Positions 24,361 through 33,707 of a stretch of DNA of 64,000 nucleotides are shown piece after piece. The notes beneath the pieces are model-generated. The model saw only the letters and a program-made list of their open reading frames with translations. It had not been told where the DNA came from and did no database searches. This DNA is from Verrucomicrobiia bacterium (GTDB lineage Bacteria; Verrucomicrobiota; Verrucomicrobiia; Verrucomicrobiales; DEV007): positions 124,001-188,000 of the forward strand of contig JAUICH010000007.1 of the NCBI GenBank assembly GCA_030427505.1, read 5' to 3'. Numbering within the stretch: position 1 is the first letter of the stretch; each line of letters begins with the position of its first letter. Position numbers and translations under genes: made by a program.

Positions 24361-27300
24361 ATGAAACGATCCCCGTTCTGTCTGCTTTTCTTAACTTTCG
24401 TTCTGCTGTTGGGAGTGCGCGCGGCCGCGGGCGCCGCGGCGGAGCGGCCCAACCTGTTGTTTCTCTTTACGGACGATCAGCGGTGGGACGCGATGGGGTG
24501 CGCGGGGAATGAACGGATTCACACGCCGAATCTGGATTCGCTGGCTGCCAGCGGGACGCGGTTTCGCAATGCCTTTGTGACGCTGTCGATTTGTTCGCCG
24601 AGCCGGGCGGCGGCGTTGACGGGACGTTACAACAGCGCCAATGGCGTGACGGTGGTGGGGAAGGGGACGCTGGATAGCGATGAAATTACTTTTGCACAGA
24701 TTCTAAAGCAGGCGGGGTATCGGACGGGGGTAACGGGTAAATGGCACCTGGGCAATTCGCCGAAAGATTGCGGTTTTGATTTTTCCAACGTCTGCCAGGG
24801 GAACGGGACGTGGTATGGGCGGGCGTTTGTACGGGGGAACAGTGAGAAGATGACCGCGCCGGGTTTCGTGGACGATTTCATCGCGGACGAGTCGATCCGC
24901 TTTTTGCGCGAGCACGCGGCGGTGGGAGACGGCGCGCCGTTCGTGCTGTGGCATTGCACGCAGGTGCCGCACATGGACCCCCGCCACACCTGGCCGCCCT
25001 CGGAAGAATATCTTTCTCACTACGGCGCAAACGAAATGCCTTTGGCGGCGACCTGGCAAGATGACTTGTCTGGTAAGCCGCCGTATCTGGCGGGCTCGAG
25101 GAGCCGGACGCAGGCGCTTTCCTATGGATATGACCGGGCGGAGGCGATCCGGGAACATAACCGGGACTACTATGCCTCGGTGGAGCAGATGGACGCCACG
25201 CTGGGACGCGTGCTGGCGGAACTGGACCGGCTGGGGCTGAGGGAGAACACATGGATTTTCTTCATGGGCGACAATGGCTGGATGATGGGGGAGCACGGAT
25301 TCACCAGCAAGGTGCTGCCCTATGAGGAATCCATCCGCGTGCCCATGATCGTGACTGGTCCAGGTACCGAGGCGCGAGTGAGGGACGAACTGGTCCTGGG
25401 GTTCGACCTGACGGCGACGCTGCTGGAGGCGGCGGGCCTGGAGGCGCCGGAGCGAATGCACGGGCGCAGCCTGCTGGCGCTGGTGCGCGGGGACGGACCG
25501 GTAGAGGATTGGCGAAAGGCGTTTCTCTATGAAGCGCCCGACCCGCAACTGGGCTCCCGTCCGCTCTGGGCGGTGCGGACCGGGGATTGGAAATACATCG
25601 AGACCGGGCTGGGAAAAGATGCCGGAGAGCCGGGAACCTTTCGGGAACTCTATGACCTGAAGGCTGACCCGGAGGAGCGGGAAAACCTGGCGGGCGATGC
25701 CGGGCAGGAAAAACGGGTGGCGGGCTTTGCCGCGCAAATGGCGGAGTTGAAGGCGGAGATCGCGGAGCCGGAGAAAGCCTCCAAAGCCCAGACGGCGGCC
25801 AAACCGGTACCGGTTCCAGAGACGCCACCGGTGGAATATAGCGGCATCTATCCGCGCCTGGCTTACTTTAACAACGAAGGCGAATGCGGCACCGGGGCAG
25901 TGGTGCCCTGGGCGGACCGCTTGTGGGTGATCACCTATGCGCCGCACATGCCGAAGGGGTCTTCGGACAAGCTGTATGAGATTACCCCGGATCTGAAGCA
26001 GATCGTCCGGCCCGAGTCTATTGGCGGGACGCCGGCAAACCGGATGATTCACCGGGAGTCGAACCAGCTTTTCATCGGCCCCTACGCGATCGGCGCGGAC
26101 CGGAATGTCAGGGTCATTCCTTATACTGAGATGTTTGGCCGTCTGACCGGAAACGCGCGGCACCTGACGGACCCGGCTAAGAAGATCTACTACGCGACGA
26201 TGGAGGAGGGGCTCTACGAAGTGGACGTGGAGACGCTGGAGGTGAAAGAACTTTACGCGGACAATCAGACCGGCCGTGAGCCGCAGTCGGGATTACCCGG
26301 TTATCATGGGAAGGGGCTCTACTCCGGCCAGAGCCGGGTGGTCTATGCGAACAATGGGGAGAAGAGTCCGGAGGCGAAGAAGAACCCCTTCGTGCCCTCC
26401 GGCGTGCTGGCGGAGTGGGATGGCAAAGACTGGACGGTGATCTTGCGCAATCAGTTCACGGAAGTGACGGGGCCGGGAGGGATCTATGGTAACGAAAATC
26501 CTGAGACCGATTCGCTGTGGTCGGTGGGTTGGGATGCCCGGTCGCTGATCCTGATGCTGTTGGACGGTGGGGAATGGCGCTGCTTCCGTCTGCCCAAGGC
26601 CAGCCACAGCTATGACGGAGCGCACGGCTGGAACACGGAGTGGCCCCGGATTCGCGACATTGGCGAGGACGATCTGCTGATGACCATGCACGGCATGTTC
26701 TGGAGGTTTCCCCGGGACTTCCGAATGGGGCAGACGGCGGGAATCGCGCCACGCTCCACCTACCTGAAAGTGGTGGGAGATTTCTGCCGCTGGCGGGATC
26801 GCATTGTGCTGGGTTGCGACGACACGGCGCACAGTGAGTTCCTCAACAAGCGGCGGGCGAAGGGAGAGATCGAGGGGCCGCAGTCGCAGTCGAACCTCTG
26901 GTTCCTGGAGCCGGAACGGCTGGATGCTCTGGGGCCGGTGATTGGGAGGGGCGCGGTGTGGCTGAATGATGAGGTGCCCGCGGGCGAGCCCTCCGACCCC
27001 TACCTGTTCTCCGGGTTTGCGAAACGCGCCGTGCACCTGGTGACGGATAGAGAGACGGCGATCACTTTCGAGATCGACCGGACCGGGAGCGGAGAATGGA
27101 CGCCGCTCTCCGAGGTAAAGGTCAATGGCTACCACTGGCAGCCTTTTGAAGAGGGGCTGGACGCGGCCTGGATTCGGGTGAAATCGTCAGAGCCGTTGGG
27201 GCGGGCCTCGGCGTGGTTCACCGGCGCGGGAGAGGATTCACGAAAGGCGGGCGTGACGCCGGAGAAGTTCGCGGGCGTGGCGCGGCCGGGGGATGCAAAC

Positions 27301-28176
27301 GTGATTGGTGGGCTTGTCAGGGCGCGCGGGGAGAATACGCGGACGCTGCAACTCGCGGCGGCGGACGCGAACGGAAAAGTGGGGAACTACATCCTGGACG
27401 CGGAAATGAAGCTGGCGCCGGGCGGTGGCGAGGGGGGCTGGGATTGGCTGCAAAAACACGCCGCCATCCCGTCCCGGGAAGGCGTGCTGGAAGCGGACGC
27501 GGCCTCCGTGATTTACACGGATGACGATGGGCAGCGCTATCGCCTGCCGAAGAGCGAGGGCTTTTCCGAACCTGGACCGCTTGGCTTCGGGCGGCTCTGC
27601 CGGGAGGTGGCGACGGAGCGCGACCTGTTTAACTGCCACGGCACCTTCTACGAACTACCCGCCGAGAACGCGGGCGGTTTCGGCCGGGTCCGGCCCGTGT
27701 CCACGCACAACCTCCAGATCTTTGACTATTGCAGCTATCGCGGGCTGTTCGTGATCTCCGGCATCAACGCGGACGCGGACGCGGAAGCCACGGCAGGCAA
27801 TCGCCACATCATCCGCGGCGAAGACGGCAAGGCCGCGCTGTGGGTGGGCGCGATTGACGACATCTGGGAACTCGGCAAGCCGGTGGGAACCGGCGGTCCC
27901 TGGCTGGATAGCAAAGTGGCAGCCAAGGTCTGGTCCGATCCCTACCTGATGACGGGGTATGACGAAAAGGTGCTGGAACTGAAGACGGACAAGGCAGCCA
28001 CGATCGCCGTGGAAGTGGATATCTCCGGAATGGGGGACTGGCAGCCGTACCGGAAAATTCAGACAGCGGCGAATGAGACGTTCCGGTACGAGTTTCCGGA
28101 CGGATTCCAAGCCTACTGGGTTCGATTCCAGCCGGACGTTCCGGCGGTGGCGACGGCGCGGTTGCGTTACCGATAA
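24361..28176 (+). CDS. Sulfatase fused to a large C-terminal module
   Basis: 1271 residues from the ATG of KRSPFCLLF, which starts a signal peptide (an ATG 7 codons earlier is possible). Residues ~30-460 are a sulfatase: LFTDDQRWDAMGC metal ligands, CSPSRAAALTGR with the formylglycine Cys, TGKWHLG, GDNGWMMGEHG, and a conserved C-terminal DLKADPEERENL. A Pro/Ala-rich linker (about 480-500) leads to ~770 residues with repeated beta-strand patterns (several WDGKDW, YSGQSRVVY, DPYL(F/M)(S/T)G(F/Y) blocks). That part looks like a beta-propeller plus carbohydrate-binding-like beta-sandwich repeats. Such an extension is far beyond the usual 450-550 residues. Sulfated glycan binding is the likely reason. 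Confidence 0.88.
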   Translation: MKRSPFCLLFLTFVLLLGVRAAAGAAAERPNLLFLFTDDQRWDAMGCAGNERIHTPNLDSLAASGTRFRNAFVTLSICSPSRAAALTGRYNSANGVTVVGKGTLDSDEITFAQILKQAGYRTGVTGKWHLGNSPKDCGFDFSNVCQGNGTWYGRAFVRGNSEKMTAPGFVDDFIADESIRFLREHAAVGDGAPFVLWHCTQVPHMDPRHTWPPSEEYLSHYGANEMPLAATWQDDLSGKPPYLAGSRSRTQALSYGYDRAEAIREHNRDYYASVEQMDATLGRVLAELDRLGLRENTWIFFMGDNGWMMGEHGFTSKVLPYEESIRVPMIVTGPGTEARVRDELVLGFDLTATLLEAAGLEAPERMHGRSLLALVRGDGPVEDWRKAFLYEAPDPQLGSRPLWAVRTGDWKYIETGLGKDAGEPGTFRELYDLKADPEERENLAGDAGQEKRVAGFAAQMAELKAEIAEPEKASKAQTAAKPVPVPETPPVEYSGIYPRLAYFNNEGECGTGAVVPWADRLWVITYAPHMPKGSSDKLYEITPDLKQIVRPESIGGTPANRMIHRESNQLFIGPYAIGADRNVRVIPYTEMFGRLTGNARHLTDPAKKIYYATMEEGLYEVDVETLEVKELYADNQTGREPQSGLPGYHGKGLYSGQSRVVYANNGEKSPEAKKNPFVPSGVLAEWDGKDWTVILRNQFTEVTGPGGIYGNENPETDSLWSVGWDARSLILMLLDGGEWRCFRLPKASHSYDGAHGWNTEWPRIRDIGEDDLLMTMHGMFWRFPRDFRMGQTAGIAPRSTYLKVVGDFCRWRDRIVLGCDDTAHSEFLNKRRAKGEIEGPQSQSNLWFLEPERLDALGPVIGRGAVWLNDEVPAGEPSDPYLFSGFAKRAVHLVTDRETAITFEIDRTGSGEWTPLSEVKVNGYHWQPFEEGLDAAWIRVKSSEPLGRASAWFTGAGEDSRKAGVTPEKFAGVARPGDANVIGGLVRARGENTRTLQLAAADANGKVGNYILDAEMKLAPGGGEGGWDWLQKHAAIPSREGVLEADAASVIYTDDDGQRYRLPKSEGFSEPGPLGFGRLCREVATERDLFNCHGTFYELPAENAGGFGRVRPVSTHNLQIFDYCSYRGLFVISGINADADAEATAGNRHIIRGEDGKAALWVGAIDDIWELGKPVGTGGPWLDSKVAAKVWSDPYLMTGYDEKVLELKTDKAATIAVEVDISGMGDWQPYRKIQTAANETFRYEFPDGFQAYWVRFQPDVPAVATARLRYR

Positions 28177-28237
28177 CCGGAAACTGGCTCTCAGAAGTTT
28201 GCCAAGGAAGCTCGGTTTATGAGACCTTTCTCCAAAG

Positions 28238-28864
28238 GTGAGGTCCACGAATCTTCTCATGCTCGACGAAAAATTTGGCGAAGGAAAGTACCTGTTTCGG
28301 AATTTCGATGAAGCAGACGTTGCAATGCTCGGATCAGAGCCGATTCGGTGGCTTAGGATCATTCGGACGCGTTTTACAGACTTTCCGGCCCTCAATTTTC
28401 ACAAGGAGTCGCATGTGCAGATTCAGGCGGGGGCAAAACTGCAACGGCTGAGAAATCTTCGAGCGCTATCCGTTGAACTTGAGACGTGTTCGAATATTAC
28501 GGAAACTTCCTATGAGGGAATGAGCGGGATTAGATTTCTCACTTTGAGGAGCATGCGGACTCTTCATTCCGTGGAAATGCTGAGGGACTGGAAGGATCTC
28601 CGAGCGCTTTGGATTCTGGCGAAACCCAGCGCTCTCAAAGATCTTTCGCCGGTCTTGCAGTTGCCAGCTCTCAAGATCCTGTGGGTCAGTCCATTTCCCA
28701 GACGGGAAATGGAACGATTGAGTCAGGAGTACCCTAAGATTCAGATGTGCAACAGCCTGCGAAGGTACAAAGCGGGTGAGTCTTCAGAAGATCTGGCTCC
28801 GTTTTTTGATGCGGCGAGAGACGAAGGCTGTTTCGATCTTCGATCCGCGTCGTCCGCGAATTGA
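28238..28864 (+). CDS. Leucine-rich-repeat-like small protein
   Basis: 208 residues from GTG (or 201 from the ATG at 28259). Several LxxLxxL strands (RLRNLRALSVEL, IRFLTLRSMRTLHSV, LRALWILAKPSALKDLSPV, LPALKILWVSPF) are spaced about 22-25 residues apart, which suggests four or so leucine-rich repeats. There is no signal peptide, so it is probably cytoplasmic. It is somewhat AT-richer than its neighbours. It converges with the oxidoreductase ending at 28889. The function is not known. Confidence 0.55.
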   Translation: MRSTNLLMLDEKFGEGKYLFRNFDEADVAMLGSEPIRWLRIIRTRFTDFPALNFHKESHVQIQAGAKLQRLRNLRALSVELETCSNITETSYEGMSGIRFLTLRSMRTLHSVEMLRDWKDLRALWILAKPSALKDLSPVLQLPALKILWVSPFPRREMERLSQEYPKIQMCNSLRRYKAGESSEDLAPFFDAARDEGCFDLRSASSAN

Positions 28865-28888
28865 GGAGCTTGATAGCCTGTTTTTCGA

Positions 28889-30151
28889 TTATGCCACCTC
28901 CTCCACTTCCCACCCCGGACGGTAGTCTTTGGTAAGGTAGCGGTTGGCTTCGGGGAGGTTGGTGACTTTGAGGTTTGCGGAGTCCCATTCCAGGGTCTGG
29001 CCGCGGAAGCGGACGGCGACGTTGCCGAGTTGGACGGCCTCGGTGAGGGGACCGGCGTAGGCGAAGGTGTCGGTGATGGAGTTGCCGGTGAGGCAGGCGT
29101 CCACCCAGTCGTGCCAGTGGTGGGCGGCGCCGACATCCGGGAGCTGGTAATCGGCGAAGTCCTTCTCTGGATACAACTTTGGCGTGCCCCAGTGGGGAAC
29201 GAGGAGGTTTCCTTTTTCGCCGATGATGAGGGAGGCGGGCTGGGGCAGGGCATGGCCGGATGGAGTGCCGGGCAGCTTGAAGTCCGGCTTTCTGCCGCCG
29301 TCGTACCAGGTGACTTTCAAAGTGTCTCCGGCGGTGTATTGAGTGCCGGGGAAGGTGTAGATGAGGGTTTCCTGGGCGGGCCAGACTTCGCCATTCATCC
29401 CCGTGTGATCCGCGGTGACGGACAGGGGCGCGATGAGGTCCATGGCGGTGAAGAGGGGATCGAAGAGGTGGCAGCCGTTGTCACCGATGGAGCCGGAGCC
29501 GAACTCCTGCCAGTCCCGCCAGGAGCGGGGGTGGTAGACGCCGTCGCCGCCGTAGGGGCGGGGTTGGGCGGCGCCGATCCAGAGATCCCAGGACACTTCG
29601 TCCGGAGCGGGCAGGGGATTTTCCGGGCGCTCGATCATGCCGCTGCGGCCGTGCCCGGCGGCGGAGATCCAGGTGTGCACTTCCTTGACCTTTCCGATGA
29701 CGCCTTCCTGGATCATGACCTTGGTGGCGCGGTACTGGGGCTCGGAATGGATCTGGTTGCCCATGCGGGTAGTGACCTTGGCTTTCTCCGCCAGGCGGGC
29801 GATCTGGCGGGCCTCCCAGACGGTGTGGGTGAGGGGTTTTTCGCAGTAGACGTGTTTACCGCGGCGCAGGGCTTCCTGGGTGATGACGGCGTGCATGTGG
29901 TCGGGCACGGACACGTTCACGGCGTCGATGTCGTCGCCGAGTTCGTCGAACATCTTCCGGAAATCGTCGAACTTGGGCCGGCCGGGGAAGGCTTTCTCAA
30001 CATTGACGAAATGCCGGGTATCGATGTCGCAGAAGGCCACCAGGTTGACCTTCGGGTGCTGGCCGATCATGGAAATGTCTTTCCAGCCCTGATTGTTGCA
30101 GCCGATGCCGGCGAAGTTGAGGGTGCTGTTAGGGGATTTTGGAGAAGCCAT
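28889..30151 (-). CDS. Gfo/Idh/MocA family oxidoreductase
   Basis: 420 residues. An N-terminal Rossmann fold (FAGIGCNNQGWKD), the catalytic-type EKPLTHTVWEA motif (Lys of EKP), a GxxH-like HLFDPLF region and a C-terminal beta-sheet domain follow the family order. No Tat or Sec signal is present, whereas many family members in this phylum have one. It is an NAD(P)-dependent sugar or inositol dehydrogenase acting in the cytoplasm. It follows the esterase gene on the same strand after 77 bases and is probably in its operon. The substrate is unknown. Confidence 0.92.
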   Translation of the reverse strand: MASPKSPNSTLNFAGIGCNNQGWKDISMIGQHPKVNLVAFCDIDTRHFVNVEKAFPGRPKFDDFRKMFDELGDDIDAVNVSVPDHMHAVITQEALRRGKHVYCEKPLTHTVWEARQIARLAEKAKVTTRMGNQIHSEPQYRATKVMIQEGVIGKVKEVHTWISAAGHGRSGMIERPENPLPAPDEVSWDLWIGAAQPRPYGGDGVYHPRSWRDWQEFGSGSIGDNGCHLFDPLFTAMDLIAPLSVTADHTGMNGEVWPAQETLIYTFPGTQYTAGDTLKVTWYDGGRKPDFKLPGTPSGHALPQPASLIIGEKGNLLVPHWGTPKLYPEKDFADYQLPDVGAAHHWHDWVDACLTGNSITDTFAYAGPLTEAVQLGNVAVRFRGQTLEWDSANLKVTNLPEANRYLTKDYRPGWEVEEVA

Positions 30152-30228
30152 GGTAACGGATTTTGGGAGGAGGGTTTTTTCGAAAAGAAATGGGGGATCA
30201 GGGTTAGACCGGCGAGCGCCGGGAACGT

Positions 30229-32343
30229 TTAATCCGGCAGCGGTTCTCCAGTGACAGACACTGGATGCGTGAGGGAGAGCCGGTCCCCATCCAAAGTGGC
30301 GATGAGGTCGGGCAGGTCGTAGAGCCGCAGCGCGCCGTGGACGAGGTTTGGCTGTTGGTTGAAGGTCTCGGGCGTCTCCACGACTTCGGTCCAGGAGCGG
30401 ATCATGCCGTCCAGGGTGATTTCCGAAAACAGGCCGGGCTCCAGGGCGGCGGCATGGAGGGCGGGAATGGCGGCTTGACCACTGGCGAAAAGATTCGGCT
30501 GAAGGTCTGGAGACTTCAACTGTTCGCGGAGGAAGCGCACCGACTGGAGAATGTCGCTGGCGCGCATACCCACATAGCTGTGCCCCAGGAGGAAGGCCAG
30601 GGTGGTGTCCCGCCAGTCCGGGCCGAGGAGATCGTCATAGGCCTTCAGACCGCCGGGAGGCTCCGTCTCGCCCATGCCGCGCAGGTCTACCGCGAGAACG
30701 GTAACGCCTTTCTTCACCCAGGCTTCGATGGGGCCACCGGGGGCGGCGCCGGTGTGTTTGCCCTGGCCGTGGAGGTAGAGAATGGGTGTTCTGTCAGGGG
30801 CAGGCGTGGCGGGCACGAAGAGAAGGGCGGGCAGGCGGATGCCGCCGTTCCGAATGACGAATTTTTCGATGCGATAGCCGTCTCTTTCCACGTTGCCGGC
30901 CGCTTCCGGGTTCAATGGGGGGAGATCGGCGAACGGACGCAGGTGGAGGAGGGACCGGACCTTTTCGAGGGTGGCGCTTTGCTGGTCCGGCTGCCAGAGA
31001 GCTTCGCGGCGCTCGGCGAAGCGCCGATTCCAATCGGCATTCAGATCGAAGGCGGAACGCGCGCCTTCCAGCTTCAGAACCTGCCCTTCGGGGGTGCACC
31101 GGATCTCTTCTTCGCTGAGGACCGGGAAGGGCGTCTCCTCCACGGTGGCGGTTTCATTCAGCAGCCAGCGCCGGAAGAAGTTGGCGGCGGCCACGCGCAT
31201 TTCGGTAGGGAACCCGTGGGGGGTATCTGGTTCCACAAGATCGACCCGCTCCGGGTGGCCCAGGCGGGTGTAGGTGCGCTTGGCTTCGCGGAACAGGTCC
31301 CAGGCGCCCGCGATGGGGAAGTAGTCCTGCGTGGCGGCCATGATGAGGGTGGGTTTGGGAGCACGCATGAGCACGTAGTCCGCGTGGTCCATGCCAAAGG
31401 AGATCTGCCCAAAAATGTTCTGCTCCGCGTCCTGGGGGCCGAGTTCGGTGAGGAGGTGGCGGAAGCCAGTGAGGTAGCAGCCAGGGGCGGCGGCCTGAAT
31501 ACGGCCGTCCAGGGCCATGAGGTAGCTGGTATTCGTGCCGCCGCCGGAAATACCGGTGCAGCCGATGCGTTCCGGATCGACCTCCGGCCGGGACTGGAGG
31601 TAGTCGATGCCGCGCATCGAGTCCCAGATCATGAAACGGGCGGTGTTGGAGCCGAGCAGCACGCTGCCCTGATTGATGAGCTGATGTTCCTGGGTGGTGC
31701 TCTTGAAGCGGGGCTGGCCGGCGCCGTCGAGAAACTGGCGGCGCTCGCCCTGGCCGGCGGGGTCGTAACACAGCACGGCGCAGCCGCCTTTGGCGATGAC
31801 AATGGAGGCCTGCTGGTAGAGATCCCGCGCCTTACCCGTGGCGCTGTGACCGGTGGGATGAAGCACGCCAGGGAAGGGGCCTTCACCCTTGGGGAGATAC
31901 AGGGATGCGGTAACGAAGAAGCTGGGCTGACTCTCGAAGATGACCTTTTCGAGCACGTAGTCCTCATACTCCAGGCGGTCCACGGTGCGGGCGTTTAGCG
32001 GGGTGCGCTCTGGCAGGCCGCCAATCTGGCGCAAAAAGAAGTCCCGTCGTTTCTCCTGCCAGGCGGCAATGTCTTCCGGTGTTTTCAGAGCTTCGAAGGC
32101 CGCTTCGCGCCGGTCCAGAGCGGCGAACGCGAGCCGCTTCAGCCAGGCGTCCATCATCATGGCGGGAGGCACCCCTGGCGCGAGTTCTTCCGGGAGCACC
32201 CGGAGGGAGGGGGCCGGGGCGGGGCCGTTCTCCTGAGCCCAGCCGGGCCCACAGGGAAGGTGCAGGGTCAGGTAGAGGGCCACCCCGAGTGTCAGGTGAG
32301 GAAAGCGAGGGACCGGAAAGGGACGGAACTGAGAAGCGCGCAT
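30229..32343 (-). CDS. Secreted tandem alpha/beta-hydrolase (acetyl-xylan-esterase-like)
   Basis: 704 residues from the ATG before RASQFRPFPV; an ATG 12 codons earlier is also open. A signal peptide (LTLGVALYLTLHLPCGPGWA) precedes the first alpha/beta-hydrolase domain, with nucleophile GISGGG (Ser), and Asp and His near DTPHGFPTEM. A second hydrolase-like domain (about residues 480-704; ILYLHGQGKHTG, VDLRGMGETEP) has ASGQAA where a nucleophile elbow GxSxG would be. It therefore looks degenerate. The size matches the long AXE1-like esterases of Planctomycetes and Verrucomicrobiota. It would remove acyl groups from polysaccharides in the periplasm. Confidence 0.85.
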   Translation of the reverse strand: MRASQFRPFPVPRFPHLTLGVALYLTLHLPCGPGWAQENGPAPAPSLRVLPEELAPGVPPAMMMDAWLKRLAFAALDRREAAFEALKTPEDIAAWQEKRRDFFLRQIGGLPERTPLNARTVDRLEYEDYVLEKVIFESQPSFFVTASLYLPKGEGPFPGVLHPTGHSATGKARDLYQQASIVIAKGGCAVLCYDPAGQGERRQFLDGAGQPRFKSTTQEHQLINQGSVLLGSNTARFMIWDSMRGIDYLQSRPEVDPERIGCTGISGGGTNTSYLMALDGRIQAAAPGCYLTGFRHLLTELGPQDAEQNIFGQISFGMDHADYVLMRAPKPTLIMAATQDYFPIAGAWDLFREAKRTYTRLGHPERVDLVEPDTPHGFPTEMRVAAANFFRRWLLNETATVEETPFPVLSEEEIRCTPEGQVLKLEGARSAFDLNADWNRRFAERREALWQPDQQSATLEKVRSLLHLRPFADLPPLNPEAAGNVERDGYRIEKFVIRNGGIRLPALLFVPATPAPDRTPILYLHGQGKHTGAAPGGPIEAWVKKGVTVLAVDLRGMGETEPPGGLKAYDDLLGPDWRDTTLAFLLGHSYVGMRASDILQSVRFLREQLKSPDLQPNLFASGQAAIPALHAAALEPGLFSEITLDGMIRSWTEVVETPETFNQQPNLVHGALRLYDLPDLIATLDGDRLSLTHPVSVTGEPLPD

Positions 32344-32598
32344 GAGGGGGGGCGAAGCGGCGTTGGGGGTTGAGGGCAAGCTTGGTGGAACCGCGCGGGC
32401 GTTTCAACCTTTCTGTATTTCCCAGCTTTGGAACGCCTGGAGCCCACGCCGTTCGGAAATAGCCCGAGAGAGGTTTCGAGTCCTGGGAAACGGGCTCGTG
32501 GTTTTGGGTTTTAGAGACGTTTTCTTTTCTTGAAGAAGACTACAGGCTGTGACAGCCATTGAGGGACAGGGGACCCGAGTCGCGTTCCGTTTCACCGC

Positions 32599-33645
32599 AT
32601 GAACAAGAAAAAGCTGGCCGGTTCGCTGCTGAAGAGTGTTTCGCGTTCGTTTTACCTGTCTCTCAAGGTGCTTCCGGGGCCGATGCGGCTTCCCGTGAGT
32701 TTGGCCTACCTGCTGGCGCGAATTTCGGACACGCTGGCGGACACCAAGTCCGCGCCGGTGGAACTGAGGCTGGAGATGCTCGCTGCGTTTAGCGATCTGG
32801 TGCAGGAAGAAAACGGCTCCGGTGGCGGCGGCCAGAGCGAAAGGGTCTCTGCTCTGACGGCACGCCTGAAGCATGACTTTGTGCCACTGCAAAAGGACCA
32901 GGCGGAGCAGGCTCTGCTTCTCCAGGCCGGAGAGGTGGTTGGGTGGCATCTCGGCGAAGAGGCGCCCGCCAAGCGCCTGATCCAGAAAGTCTTGTTGGAG
33001 ATTACCCGGGGACAAACCTGGGACCTGGAACGATTTGAGGCCGGTGGCGGGGACGCGGGCGGGGGGCTCCGTTTTTGCGAGAACGCGGCGGAGTTGGACT
33101 TGTACACCTACCAGGTGGCGGGTTGCGTGGGGGAATTTTGGACGGAAGCGGGGCTGATGACCTGCCACCGTTTTGCGGATGCGGAGGAACGGGACACGAT
33201 GATGGACCTGGGAATGGCCTATGGAAAAGGGCTGCAACTGGTGAACATTCTGCGCGACCTGGGGGAAGACTTGGAAAACGGGCGCTGTTACCTTCCCAAA
33301 GACGAGCTGGAAGCCGCGGGTTGGCGCGGCGAGACGGCGAAAGGAAACAAGAAAGCGCTGGCGCACGTGGCCATGGAATGGAGCCAAAAGGCCCGGTCTT
33401 GCCTGGAGTCCGGCCTGGAGTATGTGCGCCTGGTGGAGAAGCCGCGGGTGCGCTACGCGACCGTGCTGCCTATGCTGATCGGGTGCCGCACCCTGGCGCT
33501 GATCGAGCGGCGCGGTCCGTCGGAAATCAAGACCAAGGTCAAAGTCGGCCGGAAAGAAGTCCAGAAAGTGATGTTGAATGCCTGGCTGGCCCGGAAAAAG
33601 ATGGGCAGCCTGGTGGCGCTGTATCGGGAGGGCTATGGGGCTTGA
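32599..33645 (+). CDS. Squalene/phytoene synthase family protein
   Basis: 348 residues. The first Asp-rich motif is ARISDTLADT (about residues 40-49), the Tyr/Val region is LYTYQVAGCVGEFWT, and the second Asp motif is NILRDLGEDLENGRCYLP. These are the prenyl-diphosphate sites of head-to-head trans-prenyl transferases. The product could be squalene (hopanoid precursor) or phytoene. No other isoprenoid gene is in the window, so the product cannot be decided. The C-terminus has a helical hydrophobic part (YATVLPMLIGCRTLALIE). It is divergent from the esterase gene at 32343. Confidence 0.92.
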   Translation: MNKKKLAGSLLKSVSRSFYLSLKVLPGPMRLPVSLAYLLARISDTLADTKSAPVELRLEMLAAFSDLVQEENGSGGGGQSERVSALTARLKHDFVPLQKDQAEQALLLQAGEVVGWHLGEEAPAKRLIQKVLLEITRGQTWDLERFEAGGGDAGGGLRFCENAAELDLYTYQVAGCVGEFWTEAGLMTCHRFADAEERDTMMDLGMAYGKGLQLVNILRDLGEDLENGRCYLPKDELEAAGWRGETAKGNKKALAHVAMEWSQKARSCLESGLEYVRLVEKPRVRYATVLPMLIGCRTLALIERRGPSEIKTKVKVGRKEVQKVMLNAWLARKKMGSLVALYREGYGA

Positions 33646-33707
33646 TTGGGGAACTTTGTAAACCCTGACAACCTCCTCGTTACAGGTGGATTGGCATGAA
33701 TTTTACG

